From Adenanthera pavonina (taxonomy: Eukaryota; Streptophyta; Magnoliopsida; Fabales; Fabaceae), in assembly GCA_026686845.1 (NCBI GenBank), contig JAIVEN010000007.1:32547001-32611000 (forward strand): a stretch of 64,000 bases of DNA, given 5' to 3'. Numbering within the stretch: position 1 is the first letter of the stretch; each line of letters starts with the position of its first letter. Shown here piece after piece: positions 1 to 11,028 of the stretch. The notes beneath the pieces were generated by a model. The model was not told the origin of the DNA. It made no database searches and saw only the letters and a list, made by a program, of their open reading frames with translations. Both the position numbers and the translations under genes were made by a program.

Positions 1-58
1 CAATCTCAAGGCACACTATCTTTAGCTACTCACACTTTGTAACCAATTGAACGTGAGA

Positions 59-959
59 TGTGACATTCAGGTACTGATAAGGGCAGGGAGTGATCGCCGG
101 TGCAAGAAAAGGGGGTGAGATAAAGTGATAAGGCACGGAAAAGGAGCGCTCCTAGTTGGCTTCTAAGCAGGAGGGGCATATGAATGAATCAAATACATAC
201 CAGAATGAAAGGGATCTAGAGACTGTATAGGAATGAGACTATACAGTTAAAGGATAGTTTAAGGGAATTGATAGGTACTACTTATACCAACAAGGTACAC
301 CTACTTTTTTGTTAGCCTATCCCTTAAGAACTCCTCAATTAAGTGTGCTTGACAGGGAGCAATTCTGGGATGGATGACCTCCTAGGAAGGAGTTGTGTGA
401 TTGAGGACAAAGCACACCAAAAAGGCTTATACTAGTTTGTGGGGACAGTCATCAATCCCAAAGAAGCAGCCGAATGTTATAGTTGGTATCAGAGCCTAAC
501 CTCTCTTAGCACGGTATGGTTTGGGGACGAACCAAGCGGAAGCTGGTGAGCATGTAACATTCGGGCGTTGATGAGGGCGGGAAGTGATCACTGGTGCAAG
601 AAAATGAGGTAAGATAAAGTGATGAGGCATAGGAAATGAGCGGCTCCTGGTAGGCTTCTAAGCTGGAGGGGCATATGAATGAATCAAATACATACCATAA
701 TGAGATGGATTCAGAGACTGTATAAGTATGGGACTATATGGTTGAAGGATAGTTTAAAGGAATTAATAGGTATTACCTATACCAACAAGGTACACCTACC
801 TTTTCGGTAGCCTATGCCTTAAGAACGCCTTAGTCAAGCGTGCTTGACTGGGTGATCTCCTGGGAAGGAGTTGTGTGAGTAAGAAAAAAGCACACCGAAA
901 ATATTTGTGTTGGTTTGTGGGGGCAGTCATCAATCCCAAAGAAACGGCCGGATGTTACA
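59..959 (+). mobile_element. TRIM-like miniature LTR retroelement
   Basis: Two direct repeats, 59-481 and 553-959, start TGTGACATTC / TGTAACATTC and end ATGTTATA / ATGTTACA, the TG...CA-like ends of LTRs. Only 71 bp lie between them. That gap begins almost at once with TGGTATCAGAGC (484-495), the initiator-tRNA-Met primer-binding site used by most plant LTR elements, and ends with a weak purine-rich stretch. There is no coding room, so this is a non-autonomous terminal-repeat retrotransposon in miniature, or a larger element whose inside was deleted. The LTRs differ at many positions, so the insertion is not recent. A third LTR copy lies at 34398-34790. I could not find a matching 5-bp target duplication; the right flank is abutted by the gypsy LTR. 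Confidence 0.75.
484..495 (+). other. Primer-binding site of TRIM-like element
   Basis: TGGTATCAGAGC lies 2 bases after the left LTR. It matches the complement of the 3' end of initiator tRNA-Met. Confidence 0.75.
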
Positions 960-963
960 GTAG

Positions 964-3312
964 TGTAATGCCCCTGATGACTTTATTTTGGCATTGTGTG
1001 TAGAACCGGAGGAAAATAGGACTGAGAAAGGTTCAAGTGGAGGCAGGAAGAGCTCCACGCTGAGGTGAGAAGTAGGGTCGCCATGGTGAGAAGTGCTCCA
1101 AAGAGGTTTCTGGCTGGAAACACCAGAGCCGTGGTGAACTTACTTGGAGCCGCTGCGAGAATCGAGATTTTTGTTTAAATCTGGATCATTTCTTCGGTTG
1201 AACTTGGGGTTTTTCGATTGTATGTTGGGATTTCTGGTTTGGATCCACCGATTAAAATGGATGAAATGAGATTAAGGAAGTATGTTTTGGTGTTCTTGAT
1301 GCCTGGATATGAGTTTTGAAGGGTTTATGCATGATTTGAGCTTAACCTTAGGTTGTTTTCAGTTTGGGCTCTTGGGAATCCGAAGTGTATATGGTTGAGT
1401 AGTGTTTGAATGGTCCCAAAGAGCTTATTGATGCATGAAATGAATGTTGGAACATTGGGTTAGGTCTAAAGTAGTTGATTTGTGGTTTTGGTTAAATGGT
1501 ATATTGTGTTAATTGAAGAATTGTGATATTGTGAAGGTCGTTTGGTTAATCGAGAGGGGTTCAAGCATGTTGGACAATTCGAGAAGTTTGTGGAATCCGC
1601 GTGTATGGTATTAACACTTGAGGTAACTGAGTGGTTATTTGTATTGTATTGTTTGTATGGCATAATACTACGTATATTTGTATATAGATATGCATGTTTC
1701 TTTCATACCATGATATTGATATGTTTGTGTGTACTGTTATATATATATATATATCGTGGTTTGCACACAGCTAGATGATGATTATGATTATGATGATGAT
1801 GATTACATATGTGATGATGATATTGATATGATATGACATGATTCATAGCATGACATTGAGATCATGATGATGATGATGATTACTATATGATTATACATGA
1901 GCATCACCACATGACATTATGAGATTGTGATATATGGTGGATTGGGTGGTGATAATGTGATGACGATATGATATATGATGATATATATGTTAGGGAGGAT
2001 AAGGATGGATTATATATGTTAGGAAGGATAAGAATGGATTATATATGTTAGGGAGGACAAGGATGAGATCCCTGTGGCTAAATCTCCTCTTATGGGCAGG
2101 AGGGGAAAGGTGTGCAGTAGACTGTACCTTCCCTAAATCGTTGCCAATTCGTGGTGGGAAAAGGGAAGGAGAGCCACGGTCCGAACATTAGTGTTACCTT
2201 TGGCAGGGTACACTAATGGGAGATGAGCTTGGTGATGTCCTGGAATCAATCTTCACTGACTGTTAGAAGAGAATTACCTATACGAAATATCATGTTATGA
2301 CGATAGGCCGTGGTTCTAGCTGTGTGCAAGGGAGACATGCATTCCATTCATTTCACATTACATTCATGGATTGTATGACATATATGTATATATATCTGTG
2401 TGTGGTTGTCCCCGGTTACTGAGACATTGTCTCATACCCCTCTCCCATGAATTAACCTTTCAGGTGACAGTTCTGGTACTAGTCTAGAGAAGACGCGTGA
2501 GTAGCACCGAATGTGGGGATATTAGGTTTATGTAGCCTGTGTGTAATTTGGATTTGTATATTGTACCAAGTAGGATAGAATGTTTTGTAATGGATGTATG
2601 TTGTAAGCATGGATATGTATGTGGAATTTTGTTGTATGCATTGTGTATGCTGGATGGTGGTGTATATGTGTGTTTGGGTCTCGTTGGTATGTTTTAGGGC
2701 TTGTAGCCCAATTTGTCTAATGGGGTTCAAGGGGGTCAAATCTCAAAGGAGTGGTTCCTTTGAGGTGAAACCTCTTTGGACAAGTTGGTTTGGAGGTTTT
2801 GGACTTGTATGAATGGTCTTTGAGCGACCATTTGCCTTTGGTGGTAATTAGAGGTAGTTAGTGATAGGTTTTGGTCAATAAGTGGCCAGTGTCAAGGATC
2901 CAGAATCTCCATACGGAGTTGGATTAAGGTAAAAGTAAGATCTATGGATAGATTGGGACTAGATTAACTTGTAGGAGTTTGAATCAGGTCAATTAGAGGT
3001 CAGAGCATAAAGTATACGTGTCGGAAGGTCGCTCTGGTTGATAAAGTTTGCTGGTATAGAAAACCAGCATCGGGCGCCACGGCGCCAGGAAGTAGGCTGT
3101 GGCACCATGAAGTCCAGCAGCGTGGTGAGACAGGGGAGGTCTAGAGCTACGATGGTACTGTAGCGGCCACGGCCCCAGCCCAAATTTTGATGTTGTTGGG
3201 CTCATTTCTGCTGCTCTAAAGTTTTGGGATGTTTTAAGATGTTTGGGTTGTGTTTGGTTGGTTTTTTAAGGTTTTGGTCAAGTCTGGAGGTGTGTGGTGG
3301 TAGGATGTTACA
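964..3312 (+). repeat. 5' LTR of gypsy family A
   Basis: About 2,349 bp, beginning TGTAATGCCCC and ending GGATGTTACA. It is homologous along its length to 19510-21755, to the solo LTR at 25006-27452 (reverse) and to the split LTR at 37300-61659. It holds a GAT-rich low-complexity stretch (about 1775-1885) and about three copies of a ~30-bp unit (TATATATGTTAGGGAGGATAA-like, about 1983-2070). A segment of about 260 bp (about 2070-2330) is absent from the 3' LTR. Short open frames inside it are not genes. Confidence 0.92.
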
Positions 3313-3315
3313 TTT

Positions 3316-3327
3316 TGGTATCAGAGC
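3316..3327 (+). other. Primer-binding site of gypsy family A
   Basis: TGGTATCAGAGC lies 3 bases after the 5' LTR end. It is the tRNA-iMet-type minus-strand primer site. Confidence 0.85.
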
Positions 3328-3457
3328 AATGGTTTTGAGCCATTGTTTCTGCTTGAAGTACTACTTGGCACAATTTTTAATACATAGACTATATTTACAC
3401 TGCAATGCTAGTCCAGAACCATATAATTGAATGTGTTATTGCTTATGTGTATGAAGA

Positions 3458-4660
3458 ATGTCTCGTAGAGGAAGACCAAGTAACAGTGATCTCATGTGGT
3501 GGATGCATGAGATGTTGGCTGGCCTCAGCAATCAAGTGAACACTCAGGGGGGAACGTTGAACAGGTTGCAAGAGCGAATGAATAGGCAAGAACAGGATGA
3601 AGTGAATGAAGAGGCTGGCATGTTTGGGACTTGAATGTAGGAGAGGATGAGATTGAACATGTGGTGGAGCTTGAGAGAGCCCCAAGAGTTGAGAGAAGGG
3701 GTATCTCTTCACAATTGAAGGACTTTTAGAAGTTCAATCTCCTGGCTTTCAAAGGTATCATGGATGTTTCACAGGCTGAGGATTGGATAGAACAATTGGA
3801 GAACATCTTCAGTGTGATGGATTGCACCTCAGAGCAAAGGGTTCAACTAGCGGCATTTAAGCTTGAGAAGAAGGCTAAGCATTGGTGGAGGAGTGTTCTC
3901 CCAAGTTTTAAAGTGATGAATCCTCCTATGAATTCGGATCAGTTTAAGGAATGGTGCTTTGCACACTACATCCCTTCAGCCCTAATGATGCAAAACGAGG
4001 CCGAGTTCCTAACTTTTCAGCAAGGGAATCTGTCGGCAGATGACTACATTGATCAATTTCTGGGCTTAGCCAAGTATTCCACTTATCTGAATAATTATCC
4101 TAATAATAGGTGGATGGCTCAGAGGTTGTTTGAAGGAGCCTATCCAGAGATTAAGGAGCAGTTATCTACGGTAGAGTTTGTGTCCTTTAAGAACTTGTAT
4201 GGGAAGATACGTGCCCTATATAGACGGATGAAAGAGGCCGATGAGCATAGAAGGAATTCCATGATTCGGGCCTTTTCTCACCTAGGACTTACAGGAGGAA
4301 TCAGTAAAGGAAGTGGTTCAGGTAATGGTAGCAACGGTGGCATTACAGTTTATAGTAGAGGAAGAGGTCGCCATAATAGAGGTCGCCATGGTAGAGGTAG
4401 AGGCAGGTTTGGTCAGGATCAGTCTAACAGAAGTCAGTTTGGCAGAGGACCCTTTTATCGAGGAAGCTTTGAATAAGGGAGTTCTAGTCAGAGTGAGTAT
4501 GCAGGAAGAGATTCAACCCTATCCCAATACTGTTCAGGTGGTGCATCAAATTCGTGCTCAAAATGCGGGTTTAGCCATAGCGACCATCCATGCGTGATTT
4601 ATTTTAATTGTTGGAAACCGGGTCATATGTTGTTGAATTGTTGGGAGCCAAGGCATGATG
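3458..4660 (+). pseudogene. gag: Gypsy gag polyprotein (broken)
   Basis: The likely start is the ATG at 3458 (MSRRGRPSNSD...). That frame stops at 3632-3634, and the gag core resumes in another frame from about 3760 to 4476. The core has the retrotransposon-gag pattern: AEDWIEQLENIFSVM, then KHWWRSVLP, then a Gly/Arg-rich basic tail (RGRGRHNRGRHGRGRGR) for nucleic-acid binding. After a stop at 4474-4476 the same frame continues through a Cys/His cluster (CSKCGFSHSDHPC) and a zinc knuckle at about 4597-4641 (FNCWKPGHMLLNC) that has lost its first cysteine. Gag would form the virus-like particle in the cytoplasm. A frameshift and at least two stops make this a pseudogene. Confidence 0.88.
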
Positions 4661-4676
4661 ATGTGACGAGGAGGCC

Positions 4677-7041
4677 CATGATGCCCAGACGAGTTTTTGC
4701 CATCACCCGACAGGAAGCAAATGCAGCACCTAATCTGATTAGAGGTAAACTTAAACTCAATGGTTACTTTATTCATTCTTTGTTTGACTCAGGTGCATTA
4801 CATTCATTCATTTCTTCTAATTGTGCTCGGAGATTGGGGATTGTGGCAATAGAATTGCCTTTTGAGTTGTCGGAATACATGCCCACGGGAGTTTCAATAA
4901 GGACTGCTCAAGCTTGTTTGAATTGTGTGGTTCATTTTGAGTACCAAAGCACTACCTTGGATCGAATATGTTTGTCGTTGCAAGAGATTAATGTGATACT
5001 TAGGATGGATTAGTTGGAGGTAAATAATGCCATTCTTGACTGTGCTTGGAAGACTGTGTCTTTGCCGATTAATATCCCTAGCGTTAAAGGGGATGTGAAT
5101 GTTTGTTTGTCCTTTGCCCAAGCTGACAAGTATCTGAAGAAAGGATATCAAGGGTTTCTGGTTTTCTTCTCTATTAATGTGGATATGGAAGAAGGTGTAG
5201 AAAGATACCTGGTTATAAATGAATATCCTGATGTGTTTCCAGAGGAGATCACCGGTTTGCCATCACCACCATAACTGGAGTTTTTCATTGATTTGGTGCC
5301 TAGGACAAGTCCCATTTCGAAAGCTCCATATCGAATGGCACCGACTGAATTGAAGTAACTCAAGAAGTAGATTGAGCATTTATTGAAAAGGGGTTTTATC
5401 AGACCCAGTGTCTTGTCTTGGGGAGCTCCTGTGTTGTTTGTCAAGAAGAAGGATGGTAGCCTCAGATTGTGTATTGATTACAGGCAACTAAACCGAGTGA
5501 CGATCAAGAATAAATATACTTTGCCTAGGATTGAAGACTTGATTGATCAGTTGGCAGATGCCTCTATATTTTCTAAAATCGATTTGAGGTCAGGATACCA
5601 TCAATTGTGAGTGCGTGCTAAAGATATGCATAAAATGGCTTTTCGGACTCGATATGATCATTATGAATTTCTTCTTATGCCATTCAGGTTGACCAATGCC
5701 CCAGCAATCTTCATGGATTATATGAACGGGGTGTTTCTGCCGCATTTGGATAAATTTGTGGTGGTGTTTATTGATGACATTTTGATCTACTCCAAGAGTG
5801 AGGAAGAGCATGCACTCCATCTTCGGATTGTATTGCAAGTATTGCAGGATTACCAACTATATGCTAAGCTTAGTAAATGCGAGTTTTGGTTATGGGAGAT
5901 GAAATTTCTAGGTCATGTGATTTCTGTAGAAGGAGTGGTAGTAGACCTTAGAAAAGTGGAAGTGGTATTGAATTGGGAGAGACCACGATCGGTGACTGAA
6001 ATTCGGAGTTTTCTAGGATTGGCTGGATACTAGCGAAGGTTCATTAAGGGATTCTCTCAGCTTGTTATGCCATTGACTAGACTTACCTGTAAGGATCGAT
6101 CTTTCATTTGGGATGACAGGTGTGAGAGAGTATTCCAAGAGCTGAAGGTTTGTCTAATGTCCACCCCAATGCTTATTTTCCTTAACCCATCATAGCCATT
6201 CACAGTTTACACAGATGCCTCTAAAAAAGGTCTAAGGTGTGTTTTGATGCAGTAAGGCAAAGTTGTGGCATATGCTTTAAGGCAATTGAGTCCTTATGAG
6301 GAGAACTATCCTACTCATGACCTTAAGCTAGCGGCTGTAGTGTTTGCTTTGAAATTGTGGAGGCATTATCTCTATGGCACTCAGTTTGAGGTGTTCAGTA
6401 ATCATAAAAGTTTGAAATATTTGTTTGATCAGAAGGAGTTGAACATGAGGCAAAGGCGTTGGGTTGAGTTCCTGGTGGACTATAAGTTTGCTTTGAAGTA
6501 TCATCCTAGGAAAGCCAACGTTGTGGCGAATGCATTAAGTAGAAAATCGATCCATATGGCCACAATGAAGATAAGAGAGCAACAGTTGCTGGAAAGCCTA
6601 AGAGATATGAAGTTATCCATTAATGTCCATCTTGGAGTACTAGTAATGAGTTCTATTAGTGTATCAAGTGAGTTATTGAGGAACATTTGCTATGCTCAGT
6701 TGTAGGATGAATATCTTTTGGGCATTCGGGAACAAATTAAAATGGCGAAGACCCAGGACATTGATATTTTGGAGGATGATATCATCTAGTACCGTGGTTG
6801 GATTTGTGTGTCAAATGTTGCGGGGTTGCGAGGAATTATTTTGGAAGAAGCTCATGAGAGCAGGTACACTATTCACCCTAGTACCACCAAGATGTACCAA
6901 GATCTAGAGCGTGATTATTTGTGGCCAGGTATGAAAAAGGACATCGCAGAGTATGTGGCAAGATGTCTAATTTGTCAGAAGGTAAAGATTGAGCAGTAAT
7001 TGCTTGTTGGTATGTTGCAACCTTTGGATATCCCAGAGTGG
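4677..7041 (+). pseudogene. pol: Gypsy pol, first part: protease, RT, RNase H, integrase zinc domain
   Basis: The domains can be followed mainly in one frame. Aspartic protease: LFDSGALHSF, Asp-Ser-Gly codons from 4786. Reverse transcriptase: KRGFIRPSVLSWGAPVLFVK to about 6033, with the active site FIDD at 5767-5778. RNase H: VYTDAS near 6207, then YPTHDLKLAAVVFALKLWRHY and the closing VVANALSR. The integrase HHCC domain is at about 6840-6999 (HPSTTKMYQDL ... CLICQKVK). Stops interrupt it at 5011-5013, 5272-5274, 5608-5610, 6031-6033 and at further points near 6195 and 6255, plus shifts near 6700-6800. Several stops fall where the family has Trp, Gln or Arg. The gene breaks off at 7041, where the CACTA element is inserted, and resumes at 18401. 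Confidence 0.9.
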
Positions 7042-7054
7042 CACTAGTAGAAAA
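7042..7054 (+). repeat. Left terminal inverted repeat of CACTA element
   Basis: CACTAGTAGAAAA; its partner is 18388-18400 on the other strand. Identity is perfect over CACTAGTA and then decays. Confidence 0.9.
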
Positions 7055-7074
7055 TAGCCTTTTAACATCTATAT

Positions 7075-8514
7075 ATAAGATCAGTTAAAAAATACCCGAT
7101 CTGGAAAATTTAACCCGTGGCATTTTTGTAAATAACTTGTTGAATACTAGACTTTCCAGATCGGGCACTGATCTCAAAAGTCAGTGAAAATTAACATAAA
7201 AAAGATTTATGTTAAAGTAAAAAAAAATTACACTTTTAAGATCGGTGCCCAATCTTAAAAGGTTATTTTAATATTGAAAAATAAAAAAATCCACTTTTGA
7301 GGTAAATGCCAGATCTCAGAAATTATTTTAAAAAAATCTACTTTTAAGATCAGGCACTGATCTTAAAAGTTATTTTTAATAAGAAAAAAATATTTCATAT
7401 TAAAAAATTTTTACTTTTAAAGGTTACTTTACTGTTAACGAAAAAATATTTCATATTAACAAAAAATAAAAAAAATTCACTTTTGAGATTGGTGTCAGAT
7501 CTTAGAAATTATTTTTAAAAAAAATTCACTTTTAAAATCAAGCATTGATCTTAAAAGTTCTTCTAATGTTAACAAAAAAGATTTCATATTAACAAAAAAA
7601 AAATCCACTTTTGAGATCAGTACTAGATCTCAAAAATTATTTTTCAGAAAAAGTTCACTTTTAAAGATTATTTTAATATTAACAAAAAAAATTTTATATT
7701 AATAAAAACTAAAAAATCCACTTTTGAGATCGGTGCCAGATCTTAGAAATTATTTTTTTTAAAAAAATCCACTTTTAAAATCGAGCATTGATCTTAAAAG
7801 TTCTTTTAATGTAAATAAAAAAGATTTCATATTAACTAAAAATAAAAAAAAATCCACTTTTGAGATCAGTGCCAGATCTCAAAAATTATTTTTCAAAAAA
7901 AGTCCACTTTTAAAGATTATTTTAATATTAACAAAAAAAGATTTTATATTAATAAAAACCAAAAAATCCACTTTTGAGATTAGTGCCAAATCTTAGAAAT
8001 TATTTTTTAAAAAATAATCGACTTTTAAAATCGAGCATTGATCTTAAAAGTTCTTTTAATATTAATAAAAAAGATTCCATATTAACAAAAAATAAAAAAA
8101 TCCACTTTTGAGATCAGTGCTAGATCTCAAAAATTATTTTTCAAAAAAAGTCCACTTTTAAAGATTATTTTAATATTAACAAAAAAAAATTTTATATTAA
8201 TAAAAACTAAAAAATTCACTTTTGATATCGGTGCCAGATCTTAGAAATTATTTTTTTTAAGAAAAAATCCACTTTTAAAATCGAGCATTGATCTTAAAAG
8301 TTCTTTTAATATTAACAAAAAAGTTTTTATATTAACAAAAAATAAAAAAAATCCACTTTTGAGATTAGTGCTAGATCTCAAAAATTATTTTTCAAAAAAA
8401 GTCCACTTTTAAAGATTATTTTAATATTAACAAAAAATGATTTTATATTAATAAAAACTAAAAAATCCACTTTTGAGATTGCTGCCAGATCTCAAAAGTG
8501 ATTTATAAAAGATC
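7075..8514 (+). repeat. Left subterminal repeat array of CACTA element
   Basis: An AT-rich array of a ~250-bp composite unit, with similar phase points near 7481, 7716, 7968, 8216 and 8467. Each unit contains two imperfect dyads, of the kind TTTTGAGATCGGTGCC / AGATCTCAAAA and TTTTAAAATCGAGCATTGATC. Subterminal arrays of this type are where CACTA elements bind their own TNPA-like protein; that role here is inferred from position. Confidence 0.85.
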
Positions 8515-8762
8515 CACTTTTAAGATCGGGCACCGATCTTAAAAGTCATTTTAAATAAAAAAAAGATCATTTTAGGTTTAAGTTTGAAGACCCCGCTTCT
8601 GAAACACAAACCTGTCGCGCCTCTCTCCTCTCTGCACACACTTTTAAGATCGGGCACCATCTTAAAAGTCATTTTAAATAAAAAAAGATCATTTTAGGTT
8701 TAAGTTTGAAGACCCCGCTTCTGAAACACAAACCTGTCGCGCCTCTCTCCTCTCTGCACACA
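8515..8762 (+). repeat. 124-bp direct duplication in the CACTA leader
   Basis: Copy 1 starts at 8515 and copy 2 at 8639, each beginning CACTTTTAAGATCGGGCACC. They are nearly identical; copy 2 lacks one G and one A of an A-run. Each copy joins the last dyad motif to a CT-rich segment (CGCCTCTCTCCTCTCTGCAC) that looks like a plant 5' leader. The duplication may therefore double the transposon's promoter-leader region. Confidence 0.85.
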
Positions 8763-11028
8763 CTCTCTCCTTTGCGTGACTCTTTTGCCTCATCATTTTC
8801 ATTTTCATCCATGGCCGTTGCAACCCATCACCCAGTTTGTTCAGCTCACCGCCAGCTGTAGGTTGCTGGTCATGGGTCTTTCTTCACCATCGTTTCCTGT
8901 TCCTCTACATTTCAGCACCGTCTCCTATTCCTCTCAACACTCGTGCTCGTTGCTGCCATTGTTCCTTCATCCTCTATAACTCACCGTAGCTATCTTCCTT
9001 CTTGTTGAGGTTTGTGGTTCATCTTGGATCTCCTTTTTTTGTTCTATATTTTGTCTTAGCCAATGATATTTTTGGAATGTATGTGGATGGCTAATTTAGA
9101 ATATATATATATATATATGAATATGAGAACAGGGATCCGAGTGAGAAGAAGAGGGATAGGAGAGACATCACTAATTAGATAAACCTTTAATAACATTATG
9201 GGGCTTGTTTTGTACAATGAAATGGAATAAAAAAGAGTGATTTTTTTAAGATGTGAAACCTCTCATTATATAAAAATCAATAATTAATAATAATGCCGAA
9301 TGTCTCACAAGTCTTGTTTGGATTTTTTCTGACTCTTGTATCAACAGAACTGTCCACCAATGTCTTAAAAACAATAAAACATAATACGTGTAAGCCTTCC
9401 TCTTATATATATGACTCGTGGCATGCTTAGAACTATCCAGTATTTTTTAAGAGAAAGGCTTCATGCGGTAACATTCAAAAGCAAAGTGAAAATTGGTTCT
9501 CTGATACTAAAATTAATAAAATTATTACAATCCTTTTATGAAGAATAATAAAATGCTCTTTTTTTTCGGATATTAGGTTTTCATTTAGAAAAAGGGGAAA
9601 AGATGATGTCATGCAGAACATAATTAAAGATATAAACATAGGTGTAGAGACATTAGACTTCGGAAGTTTTCTCATTGAAAGGATCATTCCAAGAAACTTT
9701 GTTTACTCTACTCAACTGCAAAGTCTGTTCCATGTGACATCTGCACAATTCTAACAGAGCAAAAAGAATGAAGGGGAAGAGTGAACCATCCAAGAAATGG
9801 TTCATGTCCCTATCCCTTTCTCCATACTTTTCTCACTATATAATCTTTTTTGTCCAATGATTAAGAAAAGAGTTTATAAATAATAATATATTTAATTTAA
9901 TGATTTTTTATTTATTGGTATAATTAGAAATGCTCTTGAAAATAATATTACAGCATTTATTTATGATAATGATTCAATCAACAATATATTCATTTAATGT
10001 ATAGCCAATGATTTAATATCGATATTAAATCAAATCAAATTATAAAATAAATTGTGTATTGACAAAACTATTGGGAGAAAATATTAAAATGATCAACCTG
10101 CTTAATGCCGAATGTCATTAATATTGATATAAATATAATAACATAAAATTTATAACAAATTATATTATTTGCTAATCATAAATAATAATATGGTTTATTT
10201 AACACCCTACTTGTGAAGTTAGAGAAAATCTTGTATGCCCCACACTTATACATAATAGTCTTGCTTTGATTGCACACATGTGATTAAAATGTTAGATTTT
10301 GCAAATGTTGATGATTATATGTACATATGGGTGTGGAATAATTTCTCATCCACTTATTGGTCCATAGTAATAATATATTTCTAGATTTGACAAGGCATAA
10401 GGCTGTGGGTTGAATTGAACGAACAAGTTGGTTTGTTCAAGCAAAGATTTTAATGAAGACGTCAATGATGATTCACGGTTTTTCCTTTGGATACATATTT
10501 GAATTTAAACGAAATTCATGTTAGGTAGAGTTTTCAAGATGGAAGAAAAGAAACAAGAATGTCAATATATTTTACTAATACTAGCTGTCTTTGTCTCTTC
10601 CTTTATAGGAGGGCATTGAATTTTGTTTCTGAGACTTATTCTACCTAGTTAGTTTACTTAAGGTTTTAAGTTTAAAAACAAGGTATGTTACTAGTTGTGG
10701 ATAAAATTTTTTTCCCCTAATATTGTCACTCACTTCAAAATCACAAGTGAAATGAGATGATGTGGAGGAATAGTCATCAACTATATAAACTAGCATTTTG
10801 ATGTATCTTTAAAAATGCTTTACCATTAGACTTGATGCTATTATCATTTTCCATCTAATTATCTCTATTATACTTTTTCTTTGTTTGAGGGTTGTGATTG
10901 ATTTAGACTGTTAGTTCTTCATTTTAAAATTATTGGGATGTCCATCTTTTAGGGGGAGACTCTGCCGAAATTTGTATATAACTTATAATTAAAGATAATT
11001 TGTGAATTCCAATTACCTTCAGGTAGTG
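8763..11028 (+). other. CACTA 5' non-coding region upstream of the transposase
   Basis: About 2.3 kb without a convincing gene. The first ~240 bp are pyrimidine-rich, like a leader. The rest is AT-rich and could be 5' UTR plus an intron, since a pyrimidine stretch ending TTCAG (about 11019-11021) lies just before the transposase start. The short open frame at 8776-8979 looks like leader sequence, not a gene. Confidence 0.5.

Noticed and set aside
1775..1885. GAT/ATG-rich stretch as a possible CRISPR-like or minisatellite array
   Set aside because: Irregular low-complexity sequence within the gypsy LTR, present in diverged form in the other LTR copies; no spacers or regular unit.
8776..8979. 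67-aa open frame downstream of the CACTA leader duplication
   Set aside because: Pyrimidine-rich leader giving Pro/Ser/Leu/His codons; no conserved motif, and the transposase starts over 2 kb later.
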